Part shown: piece by piece, positions 16,451 to 25,427 of the stretch
How the letters are laid out: each line of letters begins with the position of its first letter
How positions within the stretch are numbered: position 1 is the stretch's first letter
NCBI GenBank assembly: GCA_030803735.1
Contig: JAURUC010000001.1
Location: 4,724,501-4,788,500 of the forward strand
Length of the DNA: 64,000 bases
Direction: 5' to 3'
Origin: Actinopolyspora lacussalsi
GTDB taxonomy: Bacteria; Actinomycetota; Actinomycetes; Mycobacteriales; Pseudonocardiaceae
Made by a program: the position numbers and the translations under genes
Notes under the pieces: model-generated
Told to the model about the DNA's origin: nothing
Seen by the model: the letters and a program-made list of their open reading frames with translations, nothing else
Databases searched by the model: none

Positions 16451-16729
16451 GTGTTCAGCATTGGTTGGCGCGGTCCGGTGGTGTGGTGGAACCCGATCGC
16501 CGGATACCGACACGCCTTCGGCCCCGACACCCCGCCGCGCCCCGAAGAGCACCGCGACACCCTGTGCGGCGTCTCGGTGACGCTCACCGAACCGTCCGAT
16601 GCGGACTGGCTACTGCCCACCTGCGACTCCTGCATGGCCGAAGCCCTCGTCCGCGGCGAGAACCGCGAACAACGCCACCGCGACGCCCGCCGCAGACTGC
16701 ACGACCAATTCGGCACGGAGTTCCTGTGA
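16451..16729 (+). CDS. Small Cys-motif protein, second
   Basis: A 92-residue protein. A longer open frame begins upstream at 16214, but GGGAG lies six bases before the GTG at 16451 and the conserved-looking part starts there (FSIGWRGPVVWWNP). It has DTLCGVSV and LPTCDSCMAEAL, again C-G followed by C-x-x-C. The C-terminal 25 residues form a basic/acidic helix. Its stop overlaps the start of the next gene (TGATG), so the two are coupled. Confidence 0.58.
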   Translation: MFSIGWRGPVVWWNPIAGYRHAFGPDTPPRPEEHRDTLCGVSVTLTEPSDADWLLPTCDSCMAEALVRGENREQRHRDARRRLHDQFGTEFL

Positions 16730-17235
16730 TGCCACCCTACGAACCGTTCGGCCCGATCTGGCTCCTCGGAGTAGTGCTCGCGGTGGTGCTCTGCACCTTC
16801 CTCCCGCTGCGCGGCGGCAACGGGCAGCACGCCGACGCCGGGCCGGGCGCGCTCACCGTCAGAAGTCTCACCGAGCACCACGCACTCGCCACGCCGCCGT
16901 CCCCGTTCGATGCCGGGGAGCTCGCGCCCCGGCCGATGCCCGAACCACGAACACCACCGACCCGCGCGGTGCCCGAAAACCCCGAAGCGACGACCGAGCG
17001 AACCACCGAGATCCACTGGCCGCTGGAAGACCCGGATCATCCACGGTGGTTCTCCGCGTGCGAGGTTTCCCGGCAGCACAAGCCTTTTCCACCGATCAGC
17101 CCCGGCAGGCACCGCAACGGCCCCAGCCTGGTGGAGCAGGACATCGCCGAACTGCTCGGCTGCCGCCCGCATCCTGACAGCCTCGGACCGGAGTCCGGCT
17201 ACATCGGACGCCATCGACTCCTGGCACGCTGCTGA
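16729..17235 (+). CDS. Membrane-anchored hypothetical protein
   Basis: A 168-residue protein with one N-terminal hydrophobic segment (residues 8-25, WLLGVVLAVVLCTFLPL) and no lipobox, so probably a membrane anchor. The following 80 residues are Pro/Glu-rich and disordered, and the last 60 contain HPRWFSACEVSRQHK and LLGCRPHPD. It starts in the stop codon of the previous gene. No family recognised. Confidence 0.5.
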   Translation: MPPYEPFGPIWLLGVVLAVVLCTFLPLRGGNGQHADAGPGALTVRSLTEHHALATPPSPFDAGELAPRPMPEPRTPPTRAVPENPEATTERTTEIHWPLEDPDHPRWFSACEVSRQHKPFPPISPGRHRNGPSLVEQDIAELLGCRPHPDSLGPESGYIGRHRLLARC

Positions 17236-17379
17236 CCGTTGCCACGGAGTCGGAGTGCTGCGTACTCATTGATAATAGCGAGAGATACTCCGCTGGTGGC
17301 TGTTCCGGCTCGGTGCCGAATCGGGAACGAATGGCAGGGCCGAAGGTCACCGGGAGATCCGGTATCGGCATCGAGCGTG

Positions 17380-17877
17380 TCAGGAGACGCGTGGCAGCGC
17401 GAGCCAGTCCTGCCAGGCGATGTCTCGACCCAGAAAACGGGGGTTTCGGAAGGGCCATTCGGTGGCGATCCACCGCGGCACCAGTGCGTCCAGCGCCTCC
17501 TCGGAATCACCGCCGACGAGTTCGTCCACCACCCACCAGGACACCTCGCCGTCGGCACCGATGCGTTCGGGAGGATCGACGTAGACGCAGCCGTGGATCG
17601 CCGTCTCCGCCTCGTCCAGCAGCGCGTAGTTGAACGAGCGGTGCGCGGCTGCCTCCCTCTCGTGCCGCAGCAGTTCGACGCGGTCCTCCTCGTACGTCAT
17701 CGTCTCCCGGGGCCAACCCCAGGCCGGACCGAAGATCCGCCACAAGCGCTCCTGGGATCCCATCACCGCGGGGTAGTCGAGCGCGGTGTCCGCCTCCCGG
17801 ATCGGCCGCAGGTGAAGCGCGGTGTCGGGCACGGGTGTGTAGCCAGGGTGGACGTAGTCGTCGGGTAACCAACTCAC
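17380..17877 (-). CDS. GNAT-family N-acetyltransferase
   Basis: A 165-residue protein with the GNAT order: LHLRPIREADTALDYPAVM at the start, AIHGCVYVDPPE as the central strand and EVSWWVVDE in the acetyl-CoA-binding region. The usual Q/R-x-x-G-x-G/A loop is degenerate (DELVGGDSEEAL). Such variants occur in actinobacterial GNAT proteins of unknown substrate. It stands alone between divergent and convergent neighbours. Confidence 0.7.
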   Translation of the reverse strand: MSWLPDDYVHPGYTPVPDTALHLRPIREADTALDYPAVMGSQERLWRIFGPAWGWPRETMTYEEDRVELLRHEREAAAHRSFNYALLDEAETAIHGCVYVDPPERIGADGEVSWWVVDELVGGDSEEALDALVPRWIATEWPFRNPRFLGRDIAWQDWLALPRVS

Positions 17878-17990
17878 GACGACCGAGCTTACAGTGGCTT
17901 CATCGGGCGAGCCGCGAAAACGCTGCGAATTCCGTTGCCGCTGGAGCGGTGATCGCTACGCTGCCGAGGTATCGCGAACGGTTGAGCACG

Positions 17991-18527
17991 ATGGTGGGCG
18001 GACTCCTCGGGGAGTGTCGCACTCCTGTTCTCCGCTGGCACCCTTTTCCCGTGGACACCGAGGAAGTACGGCGCCTGGCCGAGCTGGAGAACGCCGAGTG
18101 GGGCGCCCGACCGGAGCGCGACCCCGCCGAGGTTCCCCGTCCCACGCCGCCGCTGCCGTCCGAGGTCGTGGACGAGGCACTGCGCTCGGGCAGCGGAGAG
18201 TGGGTGGCCTACGCCCCGCTGGGCTCGGATCCGGACGAGGTGGCCCAGCGTGCCGGTGTGCTGGACAACATCGTCGGTTTCCACGCCGTAGCGGTGGGCG
18301 GCGTTCTCGTGGTGCGGTTCCGCTGGCTCGCCGACACAGAACCGCACGACTACCTGCTGCACCTCGATCTCACCGATCTCACCGACGAGGAACCGGGCAA
18401 TCTCCTCGGTGCGTCCACGCTGCTGCTGGAGCGACTGCACGGCCTGGCCCACCGCTGGCCCGAGCGCGAAATCACCCCGCTGTCCGAGAACGTGTCCATC
18501 GTGCGGCCACCCCGGACATCGCGTTGA
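17991..18527 (+). CDS. Hypothetical protein
   Basis: A 178-residue soluble acidic protein with high-GC codon use. The region after the start has LRWHPFPVDTEEVRRLAELENAEWG, and the second half has VVRFRWLADTEPHDYLLHLDLTDL. No family recognised. The start is uncertain: the frame is open upstream and an alternative GTG lies at 17949; the ATG at 17991 is taken because the upstream translation is poor. Confidence 0.5.
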   Translation: MVGGLLGECRTPVLRWHPFPVDTEEVRRLAELENAEWGARPERDPAEVPRPTPPLPSEVVDEALRSGSGEWVAYAPLGSDPDEVAQRAGVLDNIVGFHAVAVGGVLVVRFRWLADTEPHDYLLHLDLTDLTDEEPGNLLGASTLLLERLHGLAHRWPEREITPLSENVSIVRPPRTSR

Positions 18528-18647
18528 ACTCGGACGGCCACCCGAAACCGGCTGGACATCCGGCCACCCGGCGATCCTTTCCGCGCCCGGTAGCTCGCGT
18601 CCGGCCGCACCATGCCCACTCGCTTCGGGGCTTCTCAGCACCGCTCG

Positions 18648-19427
18648 TCATCCGGCATCCGCCCGGATCGCCGCCTGTCGGATCGCCGCCGCCATGCGTG
18701 CGGCGAAATCGTCGAGCCCGGGAAGCTCCGCGGGCAGCGCCTCCTGCTCACCCGCGTGCACGGCGCGGGCGTGTGCCAGGACGTTCCCGTCGTTGTCGGA
18801 GAGTCGCGGAAGCACCAGCTCGGCCGCTTCCGGCTTCGGCACGATCCGCCCGGTCCGCACGGTCACCAGCATCCGGGCCAGGGTCAGCACCACGTTGCGG
18901 GTGTCGGTGTGCAGCTCGGCGAGCAGCCCCGGCAGCCCGTCGAGCACGGCCCGCACCAAATCTTCGTGCGGCACCGGATCCAGCAACTCCGTGGCTCGCG
19001 GCCCTGCCAGTGCGAGACCGCGCTCGCGGACCGAGGTCAGCAGCACCGCCAGGTCGGGATCCGGGCCGGAGGGCGGTTCGGCACCGGTGGACAACTCTGG
19101 GCGCAACCACTCGCCGTACTGCAGATCCACGCGGGGCGGATATCGCCAGGGCCGCACCTCACCGGCGACCACGACAGTCAGTTCCACCGGGCGTGGCCGC
19201 GCACCGGGCTCGGGGCCGGAAATGCCGAGCAAGCCCTCCACCAGCGCCCGCCGTCGAGCAGGCCCGATCGTTCGCCGGGTGACGACGAGCAGGTCGAGAT
19301 CGCTGAAACGTCGCAACCCGTCGTGCACCGCCGAACCGTAGCGCTGTACGCCGATCAGGTCCCCGTCGAGTACCGACCGCACCAGCTCGACCACCGCGGC
19401 TTCCTGCGCCGCGTCAGCAGCAGACAT
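18648..19427 (-). CDS. AadA-like aminoglycoside nucleotidyltransferase (ANT(3'')-type)
   Basis: A 259-residue protein with the nucleotidyltransferase signature GSAVHDGLRRFSDLDLLVV at about 31-49; the G-S plus D-x-D residues bind Mg-ATP. The C-terminal helical half (HARAVHAGEQEALPAEL) matches the partner domain of AadA enzymes, which adenylate streptomycin and spectinomycin. An ATG at 19451 is possible, but a GGAGG directly abuts it. From 19427 the distance to the signature matches the family. Substrate and actual resistance are inferred only. Chromosomal AadA-like genes are frequent in actinomycetes and need not confer resistance. Confidence 0.78.
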   Translation of the reverse strand: MSAADAAQEAAVVELVRSVLDGDLIGVQRYGSAVHDGLRRFSDLDLLVVTRRTIGPARRRALVEGLLGISGPEPGARPRPVELTVVVAGEVRPWRYPPRVDLQYGEWLRPELSTGAEPPSGPDPDLAVLLTSVRERGLALAGPRATELLDPVPHEDLVRAVLDGLPGLLAELHTDTRNVVLTLARMLVTVRTGRIVPKPEAAELVLPRLSDNDGNVLAHARAVHAGEQEALPAELPGLDDFAARMAAAIRQAAIRADAG

Positions 19428-19535
19428 GGACACGTCGTCAGCCTGCCGCATACCTCCGGTGAACAGCCACCGAAAATCCTCCGATGGAGTGTGGCCCCGC
19501 ATCGGCCGGCCGGGCGGCGTCGCGACGACGATCGT

Positions 19536-20054
19536 TCAGCGCGGAAGGTCGGTGACAACCCGGCGCATGGCGACGCGCGGCCAGCTGTCCAAGCCCCGCG
19601 CGGACTCCTCGTCACGGATGGCGCGCAGTCCGCTCGTGAGCTGCTCGTCGGGCAGGACGTGAAAGCCGAGTCGTTCGTAGTAGGGCGCGTTCCAGGGCAC
19701 CCGGGCGAAGCTGGTCAACGTCACCCCGGGCAGACCACGACCGCGTGCCCACCCGACGACGACCTCGATCAGTGCCCGCCCCAGCCCTTGGCGCGCGTGG
19801 TCGGGGTGGACCGACACCTGGTCGATGTGGGCGTCGCCGTCCACGAGGCTCGCCAGCAGATAACCGACGGGACGATCCGTGGCGTCGACGGCGACCCACG
19901 CGCGACCGTCCGCTTGGAAGGCGGCGAGCTCGGCGGTGGTGGGAGGTTCGTCGTCGGCGATCTCGTGCATGCCGATCTCACGGAAGACCGCGCCCGCGGC
20001 CGTCTCGATTTCCCGGAGCATCGGAAGCTCATCGGCTCGCGCGTTGCGGATCAT
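19536..20054 (-). CDS. GNAT-family N-acetyltransferase
   Basis: A 172-residue protein with a classical GNAT fold. RNARADELPMLREIE starts the first helix, WVAVDATDRPVGYLLA is the central strand pair, and VHPDHARQGLGRALIEVV is motif A with the pyrophosphate loop Q-G-L-G-R-A. NAPYYERLGF is motif B. The target is unknown; the best-known relatives acetylate small amines. The ATG at 20054 begins exactly at the fold. Confidence 0.85.
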   Translation of the reverse strand: MIRNARADELPMLREIETAAGAVFREIGMHEIADDEPPTTAELAAFQADGRAWVAVDATDRPVGYLLASLVDGDAHIDQVSVHPDHARQGLGRALIEVVVGWARGRGLPGVTLTSFARVPWNAPYYERLGFHVLPDEQLTSGLRAIRDEESARGLDSWPRVAMRRVVTDLPR

Positions 20055-20250
20055 GTCCAATGTATACCGGTCCCGCACTCGCGAGTCCGCACTGCGCAGC
20101 AAAGATACCGGCGGAGCGCTGAGCCCTTCTGCCCGGTTGGGCGAAGTTCGGTCCCGGACGCGGCGAGCGGGCGGTGCCGCGAAGGGGTGACGGTGCGCCA
20201 CGACGGAAAAATCATTCGACCACGAGCGCCGAAACCCCCATGATCGAAGT

Positions 20251-20760
20251 GTGACTTCGCCCGAAACGGCAGCGCGGGATCTGCAGGAGAACGCCGCGCT
20301 GTGGAGTGCGCGGGAGATCCGCGCCGAGAAGGTCGTTCGCTCCGCCTGCGACGCGCTCGTCGCCGGTCTCGACAGCCCGACGCTGCGAATTCTCGCCGCG
20401 TGCACCCGCGCGGAGGCGGGGGAAAGTGTGCCCGCGCTGCTACCCGCCGCGCTCGACGAACTCGGACTCGTCTTCCACCCGCTCGACAGTGAGGCCGTGA
20501 CAGAACCCGCCGTGCGGCTGCTCGCGGGACGATTGCTGGCGGGGGAGATGACGCCCAGGGCGTTCGCCTGGCGTATCAGCCGGGTTTACGGATCCAACGT
20601 GGATCTTGCCCTGCCGTTTGTCGGGCTCCACGAGGCCTACGACACTGTCGAGTACACCGAATACACGGTGGCGGAGTTGGATGCCGAGGTCATCGCCGAG
20701 GCACGCCGAATCGCCGCTTATCCCCACGAGCCGATCGAGTCGCCCAGTACCTCCGACTGA
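20251..20760 (+). CDS. Hypothetical protein
   Basis: A 169-residue helical protein read from a GTG. The segments ALWSAREIRAEKVVRSACDAL and LRILAACTRAEAGESVPALLP are amphipathic, and the C-terminus has a Tyr/Glu-rich turn (DTVEYTEYTVAEL) followed by a helix. No signal peptide or membrane segment, and no family I can name. High-GC codon use supports it as a real gene. Confidence 0.55.
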   Translation: MTSPETAARDLQENAALWSAREIRAEKVVRSACDALVAGLDSPTLRILAACTRAEAGESVPALLPAALDELGLVFHPLDSEAVTEPAVRLLAGRLLAGEMTPRAFAWRISRVYGSNVDLALPFVGLHEAYDTVEYTEYTVAELDAEVIAEARRIAAYPHEPIESPSTSD

Positions 20761-20904
20761 CTCCCCGGAACGCCCGAGAGTTCGCGCCGGACGAGTCTCG
20801 ACGTGACCCCGGGACGAGTGCCACGAGTCGGGAAAGTTCCACGAGTCGAGAAGCAGTCCGTTCCCCGGAAGCGCGTTGTCCCGGGGAACTAACCCGGTTT
20901 CCCG

Positions 20905-22197
20905 CTACTCCTCTCGCAGACCGGTCGTGTAGTAGGTGGTGGCCGTGGGAACGGTCAGCACTCCGTCGAACGCCTCAACCACCGGAGTGAGTTGCGTGGC
21001 ACTCTGAGTGCGGATGCGGTCCAGACTCCCCACGGGTGCCTCCCGGAGGTTGGTGAGGCTGATGTCGTCGCCGTAACCGGCGTCGATGACGGCGGCCTCG
21101 ACGCTTCCTGGCTCAGGGGCGTCGAGGGGCTCCTCGGCCACCGTCAGCCCGGATTCGGCTCTCTCGTCCGGGGACATTTCCGCCACTTGTTCGGCGGTGT
21201 GCGTCTGGGCGAGCGCGCGGTAGTTCTCGCCGAGCATCCGGTCGAGGTAGTAACCCATGGGCAGGGCCGCGAGTTCACCGTCGAAGTACACGGGCGTCTT
21301 CTGGATGTGGTTGTTGTGGGCGGCCAGCACGATGCGCGTGTCCGGATCGGCGTTGTCGAGGTGCCAACGCACCGATTCGGCCATGTGGTGGTCCCGGACG
21401 GAAGTGTCACCTTCCAGCCCCTGACCGGTGAAGACGTCGCGCATGGCGCCGAACATGTAGTCGGTGTGCAGGGCCGCCTCCAGGTGGCGCAGCGCCACAT
21501 CGTAAGCGGATCGGCCACCACGCGAGACGTACAGCGGCTCCATCGAGCGGAACCGCAGCGACAACCGTGCCAGCGATGCGGTCAGCGCGTCCTGGTCGGC
21601 CGCTTCCAACCTCGCCCATCCCGGTGCTGCCACGGCCACCGAGCCACCGGTGAACCGGTCGGCGATGCCCAGCGCCCGATCGATCAGGCCGACCACCTCC
21701 GGATCGACCTCGCGGAGGTACTCGGCCAGTGGTTCCAGATCCGGGCGAAGTCGTCCGCCGGCCATGGGGGTGTCGATCCCGACGAAGCGCAGCGGGTGGG
21801 AGCTGGTGCGGTTGTGCCGACGCAGCCAGCGCACCATGCGCGGGTTGACCCCGGCATTCGTGGTTCCGCCCACCGCGGCGAGCTCGGCGTCGTCACCCTC
21901 GCCCCGCAGCCAGCTGTCCAGGGCGATTCCCTCTCCGAATCCGAACTCGAAGGCCAGCACCGTGAACCCGCAGCGTTCGGCGAGGAAACGCAGCACCCGC
22001 TGTCGGGTGCTGGTGAACTCGCCGACGAAATGGGCGCCCTCACCCACGGCGACCACACGTGCGTCGCCGATGACGTCGCGCAACGGTTCGAGGTCGTCCA
22101 GCGGGGCGTCGACGTCCGAACCGCTCAGGCGGCTGGTGCGCTCGCGGAACCAGTCGGTATTCGGGGTGCTCGACACGGAAACGTGGTCAGTCGTCAT
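20905..22197 (-). CDS. Erythromycin esterase-like protein
   Basis: A 430-residue protein of the Ere superfamily: VVAVGEGAHFVGEFTSTR at about 48-65 (the E-x-x-H catalytic motif), VLAFEFGFGEG, FVGIDTPMAGG and the C-terminal VLAAHNNHIQK. Ere enzymes open the macrolide lactone by water attack using the His/Glu cluster. Many chromosomal homologues in actinomycetes do not act on erythromycin and have other esterase or tautomerase-like roles. The ATG at 22197 is used because the family's first helix follows it. The nearest upstream gene is divergent. Confidence 0.8.
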   Translation of the reverse strand: MTTDHVSVSSTPNTDWFRERTSRLSGSDVDAPLDDLEPLRDVIGDARVVAVGEGAHFVGEFTSTRQRVLRFLAERCGFTVLAFEFGFGEGIALDSWLRGEGDDAELAAVGGTTNAGVNPRMVRWLRRHNRTSSHPLRFVGIDTPMAGGRLRPDLEPLAEYLREVDPEVVGLIDRALGIADRFTGGSVAVAAPGWARLEAADQDALTASLARLSLRFRSMEPLYVSRGGRSAYDVALRHLEAALHTDYMFGAMRDVFTGQGLEGDTSVRDHHMAESVRWHLDNADPDTRIVLAAHNNHIQKTPVYFDGELAALPMGYYLDRMLGENYRALAQTHTAEQVAEMSPDERAESGLTVAEEPLDAPEPGSVEAAVIDAGYGDDISLTNLREAPVGSLDRIRTQSATQLTPVVEAFDGVLTVPTATTYYTTGLREE

Positions 22198-22576
22198 GAC
22201 TCGCTCAACTCTCGTCGTGTAACCGAAAACGGGATCACCGAAGGGACGCCGATGCGGAAACGAGCCGAAAGGGCACGAAAAGTGAAGTGATGCGGGCACC
22301 GCCCGGCATCACAGCACCGGAGGAGAACTCACTCCGGCCTTCCGCATCCGTCCGAGGAGCGGGTCAGAGAAACAGACTTCCCGTAGGCACGTGGTGCAAG
22401 GTAGCAGAGCCGGATCGTCCGGTGCCAGTCGGAACGCCGGGGCCGTGTCGGCCGTCCGGGGTGACCGCATCGCCGCGCCGCTGCCGATGGGGCTGTCGCC
22501 GGAGTAGGGTGGTTCCGGGAGTGCCGGGAAATCCGGTCGGCGTTGACGAGGCAACGTTCCAGGAGGACGGACACCC
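22198..22576. other. Divergent intergenic region, nothing recognised
   Basis: About 380 bases between two divergent genes. Open frames here are shadows without coding bias. Promoters for both neighbours should lie here; none is clear enough to name. Confidence 0.4.
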
Positions 22577-23035
22577 ATGACCTCCAACTCCTCGCGCGGA
22601 CTCGCGCGGCTCCGCCGTGCGGTTTTCGCCCGGCACGCCAATCCGTGGAGCGCGTGGAGCCGCTGGGCGAGCACCCCGCTGCTGCTGGTTCCGATGTGGA
22701 CGCGACGTTGGAGCCATGCGGCGGTCGTAGGTGTGTGGTTCGCGCTCAACCCGGTGGTCTTTGCGGAACCGGCCGATGAGCGCGCCTGGGCCACTCGTGC
22801 CATGCTCGGTGAGGAGCAGTGGATCACCGACCGCCCCCGCGACGCGGCCCTGGGCGTCAACATCGTCGCCACCGCGGCCGGTCTCCTCGCGCTCTTCGCC
22901 GCGCGTCGGCGACGCCCCGTTCCCGCGGGTACCGCCACAGCGGCACAGCTGGCGTCGCTGCTCGTGTACTGGGAGCTCATGAACCGCTACCTCGACCGCC
23001 ACCGGCGACGGAACGCTTCCCACCCGGTTTCGTAG
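22577..23035 (+). CDS. DUF6653-type membrane protein
   Basis: A 152-residue protein with two to three hydrophobic stretches (residues 34-60, 88-108 and 123-137). The N-terminal ARHANPWSAWSRW is the conserved part of the DUF6653 family as I remember it, and ALNPVVFAEP is typical too. The function of the family is unknown. It is preceded by AGGA a few bases before the ATG. It is a single-gene unit. Confidence 0.68.
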   Translation: MTSNSSRGLARLRRAVFARHANPWSAWSRWASTPLLLVPMWTRRWSHAAVVGVWFALNPVVFAEPADERAWATRAMLGEEQWITDRPRDAALGVNIVATAAGLLALFAARRRRPVPAGTATAAQLASLLVYWELMNRYLDRHRRRNASHPVS

Positions 23036-23171
23036 GCCCTGCGCGGCACCACCACGGCGGGGCGACCCCGCACGCGTCCAGTGAATCCTCCCGGTCGGCC
23101 GGAGATCCCGGTTGTGTAGGTGACCACCCGTTCGTACCTGAACGTTGGTCCGTGCGGCGGAATGAGGAAAA

Positions 23172-23187
23172 ACTTCATCGATGAAGT
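23172..23187. promoter_or_regulatory. Perfect 16-base palindrome upstream of a secreted-protein gene
   Basis: ACTTCATCGATGAAGT lies about 65 bases before the start of the peptidoglycan-binding protein gene. It is an 8+8 dyad without a loop, so a protein-binding site is more likely than a terminator. No regulator can be assigned. Confidence 0.45.
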
Positions 23188-23249
23188 GCTTGCGCTCGTT
23201 CGGCGGTTTTGTACGATGCGTTCTGTTGTGATCATGGAAAGGTTTCCTC

Positions 23250-23597
23250 ATGCGCAAGAAGTTAGTAGGGTTGTTTTTCTCCGTCCTGGCTTTTTCGTTC
23301 CTGGGTGGCGGCGTCTCCGCCGCCGTTACGGACTCCTCCTCGGCGGCGGCCGAGGTTTCCGTCTGTGACTACGGGCAGGGTGCTCACCTCACCCTCGGTG
23401 TCGGCAGCAGTGGTCCGCTGGTGAAGCACGCCCAGTGCATGATCAACCGCGTGACGTACATGCAGCTCGCCGTTGACGGGATTTACGGGCCGGCGACCCG
23501 GACCGGTGTCGAACATTTCCAGGCGAACGCGAACCTGACGGTGGACGGAATAGTGGGGCCCAACACGTGGAGCGCCCTGCACGCGTGGAATTCCTAG
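23250..23597 (+). CDS. Secreted peptidoglycan-binding protein
   Basis: A 115-residue precursor with a signal peptide (about residues 1-35, ending near SSSAAA). The mature part is a single PG_binding_1 domain: LTLGVGSSGPLVKHAQCMIN, LAVDGIYGPATRTGVEHFQANANLTVDGIVGPNTWSALHAW. The D-G-x-x-G-P-x-T pattern occurs twice, as the fold requires. It binds cell-wall peptidoglycan without a catalytic domain. A pair of Cys probably forms one disulfide. It stands alone, so it may be a wall-bound accessory protein. Confidence 0.85.
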   Translation: MRKKLVGLFFSVLAFSFLGGGVSAAVTDSSSAAAEVSVCDYGQGAHLTLGVGSSGPLVKHAQCMINRVTYMQLAVDGIYGPATRTGVEHFQANANLTVDGIVGPNTWSALHAWNS

Positions 23598-23847
23598 AAC
23601 CTCCGTTGTGCCGATTCCGATTCCGCGTCGGCGGGTGAGCCGGGGCCGCGGCCGGACTCGTGTGATCGCCGCCTGCTGGGGGTGAGAGCCAGGAGCGACC
23701 ACCGCGTGGTCGTGTCGCGCTGTGCGATGGCGACAAGGCGGTGGCCGCCCGGCACGGCTCGCCGTGCCGGGACATCCCGGTTCGGAGCGGCCGAGGTGAC
23801 AACCGGCACCACCCACGCGATCCGGCCCGTCGTGCGATCCGCCGTGC

Positions 23848-24816
23848 TCAGGCCAGCGACTTCACCCATTCGACAACGGTGCGCGCGTAGAACTCGGGAT
23901 CCGTGGCGTGCATCGAGTGCGGCATCTCGGGTAACGATCGGTAGCTGACCGGCTGTCCGGCCGCCTCGATCAGCCTGCAGGCCCGCTGCGCCTGCACATC
24001 GGCGACCGCACCGAGCAGCTGCCCGGTGTCGGCGTCGAGCCGGCGGAAGTGGTGGGTCAGCAGCACCGGTGTTCGCGCCCGGGAGAGCATGGTCGCCTGA
24101 TCGCAGCCCGCGGTGACGCTGCCGGAGACGAAGGCCCCCGCCCACTCCGGGTCGTACTCGCGCAGGTGCTGCGGCGGCCCGGTATCGGAGTCGCTCTCCG
24201 GCTCGTTCGGGCGCGTTCCCGGCATGCCCTCCAGCAGCACGGGCGGGAGCTCGTCGGACAGGGCCCGCCGCAGTCCGTGCCAGTCACCGATCGACCACTG
24301 GTCACCGAGCCACTTGTGCCACGCCGCGAACACCGGGCCCATTCCCTGCCGGATCGACGGGCCACAGGCCGGTTCCGTCTCCGAGGAGAACAGCGGCGGA
24401 TCCTCGTACACGGCCCCGCGGATCTGAGCGGGTCTCGCGTAGGCCGACAACCACGCCGCGAGCACGCCGCCGGAGGAATGACCGGCCACGAACGTGGGGC
24501 GCCCGATGGCGAGGTCGATGAACCGCACGAGATCGTTGCCGAAGTTGTCGAGTGTGTAGCGCCCCGGCGTCCACGTGGAGCGGCCCTGCCCCCGCAGGTC
24601 CACAGCGAAGGTGCGGAAGTGCTCGGCGAGTCGTTCCAATGCGGGTTCGTATCCCCACCACGACTCGCTCTGCCCGGGGACCAGCAGCAGCGCGGGGGAG
24701 TCCGGATCGCCCGCGACCGCGTAGTTCATGTGGACTTCCCCGAGGTCGACGGTCCGCTCCGGATGGCCGTGTCGTACGAAGGTGTCGGCCCGGTCCTCGG
24801 CTTCGGATACGTTCAC
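23848..24816 (-). CDS. Alpha/beta-hydrolase
   Basis: A 322-residue alpha/beta-hydrolase fold protein. LLLVPGQSESWWGYEP is the oxyanion strand and turn, GHSSGG at 112-117 is the nucleophile elbow (Ser 114) and MPHSMHATDPEFY near the end carries the catalytic His. The start is the GTG at 24816 because AGGAG lies nine bases upstream, whereas the longer frame is Arg-rich. Serine hydrolases of this shape act on esters, epoxides or C-C bonds; the substrate is unknown. Confidence 0.8.
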   Translation of the reverse strand: MNVSEAEDRADTFVRHGHPERTVDLGEVHMNYAVAGDPDSPALLLVPGQSESWWGYEPALERLAEHFRTFAVDLRGQGRSTWTPGRYTLDNFGNDLVRFIDLAIGRPTFVAGHSSGGVLAAWLSAYARPAQIRGAVYEDPPLFSSETEPACGPSIRQGMGPVFAAWHKWLGDQWSIGDWHGLRRALSDELPPVLLEGMPGTRPNEPESDSDTGPPQHLREYDPEWAGAFVSGSVTAGCDQATMLSRARTPVLLTHHFRRLDADTGQLLGAVADVQAQRACRLIEAAGQPVSYRSLPEMPHSMHATDPEFYARTVVEWVKSLA

Positions 24817-25427
24817 GATCGCTGACTCCTGTCGAGGTGCCTGTCGTCGAGCACGAGAGCTCCGGCTCCGATTGTCGTGGACTCGGCAGGGCCTGGGTAT
24901 CGCGAACACGGATGTATTTCTCGTCCACGAGGGGGATCGGGTGACCTGGCCTCGCCCACTCGCGGAGGACGGTCTGGCCCCATTCGGCCGCACTCGGTTC
25001 CGAGGTCAGCTCCGAGGCCCAGCCGCACGAGCCCACCGATGCCACTGGCTCGCACCTCGCTGCGTTCCCCGGGTTCCTTCGGAAGGGGGCATGCTCCGGA
25101 GAAAATCTGTATTCGTGACCATAGACATTCTTCTGTTTCACGGTTAATCTCTTGGAAGTACGGAGATGACAGGAGAGGTCGCCGGCCAGTCGTGCTGCGC
25201 GCGCTGGAGTGGTCGCGGTTCGACGGGAGTTCCGGGCCGACACGACCGGCGGAGTGGACCGCGGCTCCGCGGGAGAGTAGGCGTCGTTCGTATTCGTTCG
25301 CGGCTTGGCCTTCTCGCGCGGACGGATCGGTCGCTGTGCTGAGGTAGTCGAGTGAGCTCTCCGGGCCCCCGGCGCATTCCGGGACGCGCCGGGGGCCTGT
25401 CAGTGTGCGCACGGAAAAGGTAGTGCG
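24817..25427. other. Divergent intergenic region with a hairpin
   Basis: About 610 bases. Frames on both strands are open for long runs but lack bias and domains. A perfect hairpin is at 25364-25397. The region must hold promoters for the hydrolase and the MerR-like gene; a small gene or small RNA ending at the hairpin is possible but not supported. Confidence 0.4.
25364..25397 (+). terminator. Strong hairpin upstream of the MerR-like gene
   Basis: Perfect 12-base arms (GGCCCCCGGCGC and its complement) around a 10-base loop, 30 bases before the MerR-like start. No U-tract follows, so it may be a factor-assisted terminator for upstream transcription or a leader structure. Confidence 0.55.

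Noticed and set aside
18612..20243. A 543-codon open frame on the plus strand
   Set aside because: Opposite the AadA-like and GNAT genes, both with clear motifs; no family features in the long frame.
24877..25347. A possible 156-residue protein in the hydrolase/MerR-like gap
   Set aside because: No ribosome-binding site, Arg/Pro/Ser-rich translation, no domain and overlapping frames equally open on the other strand.
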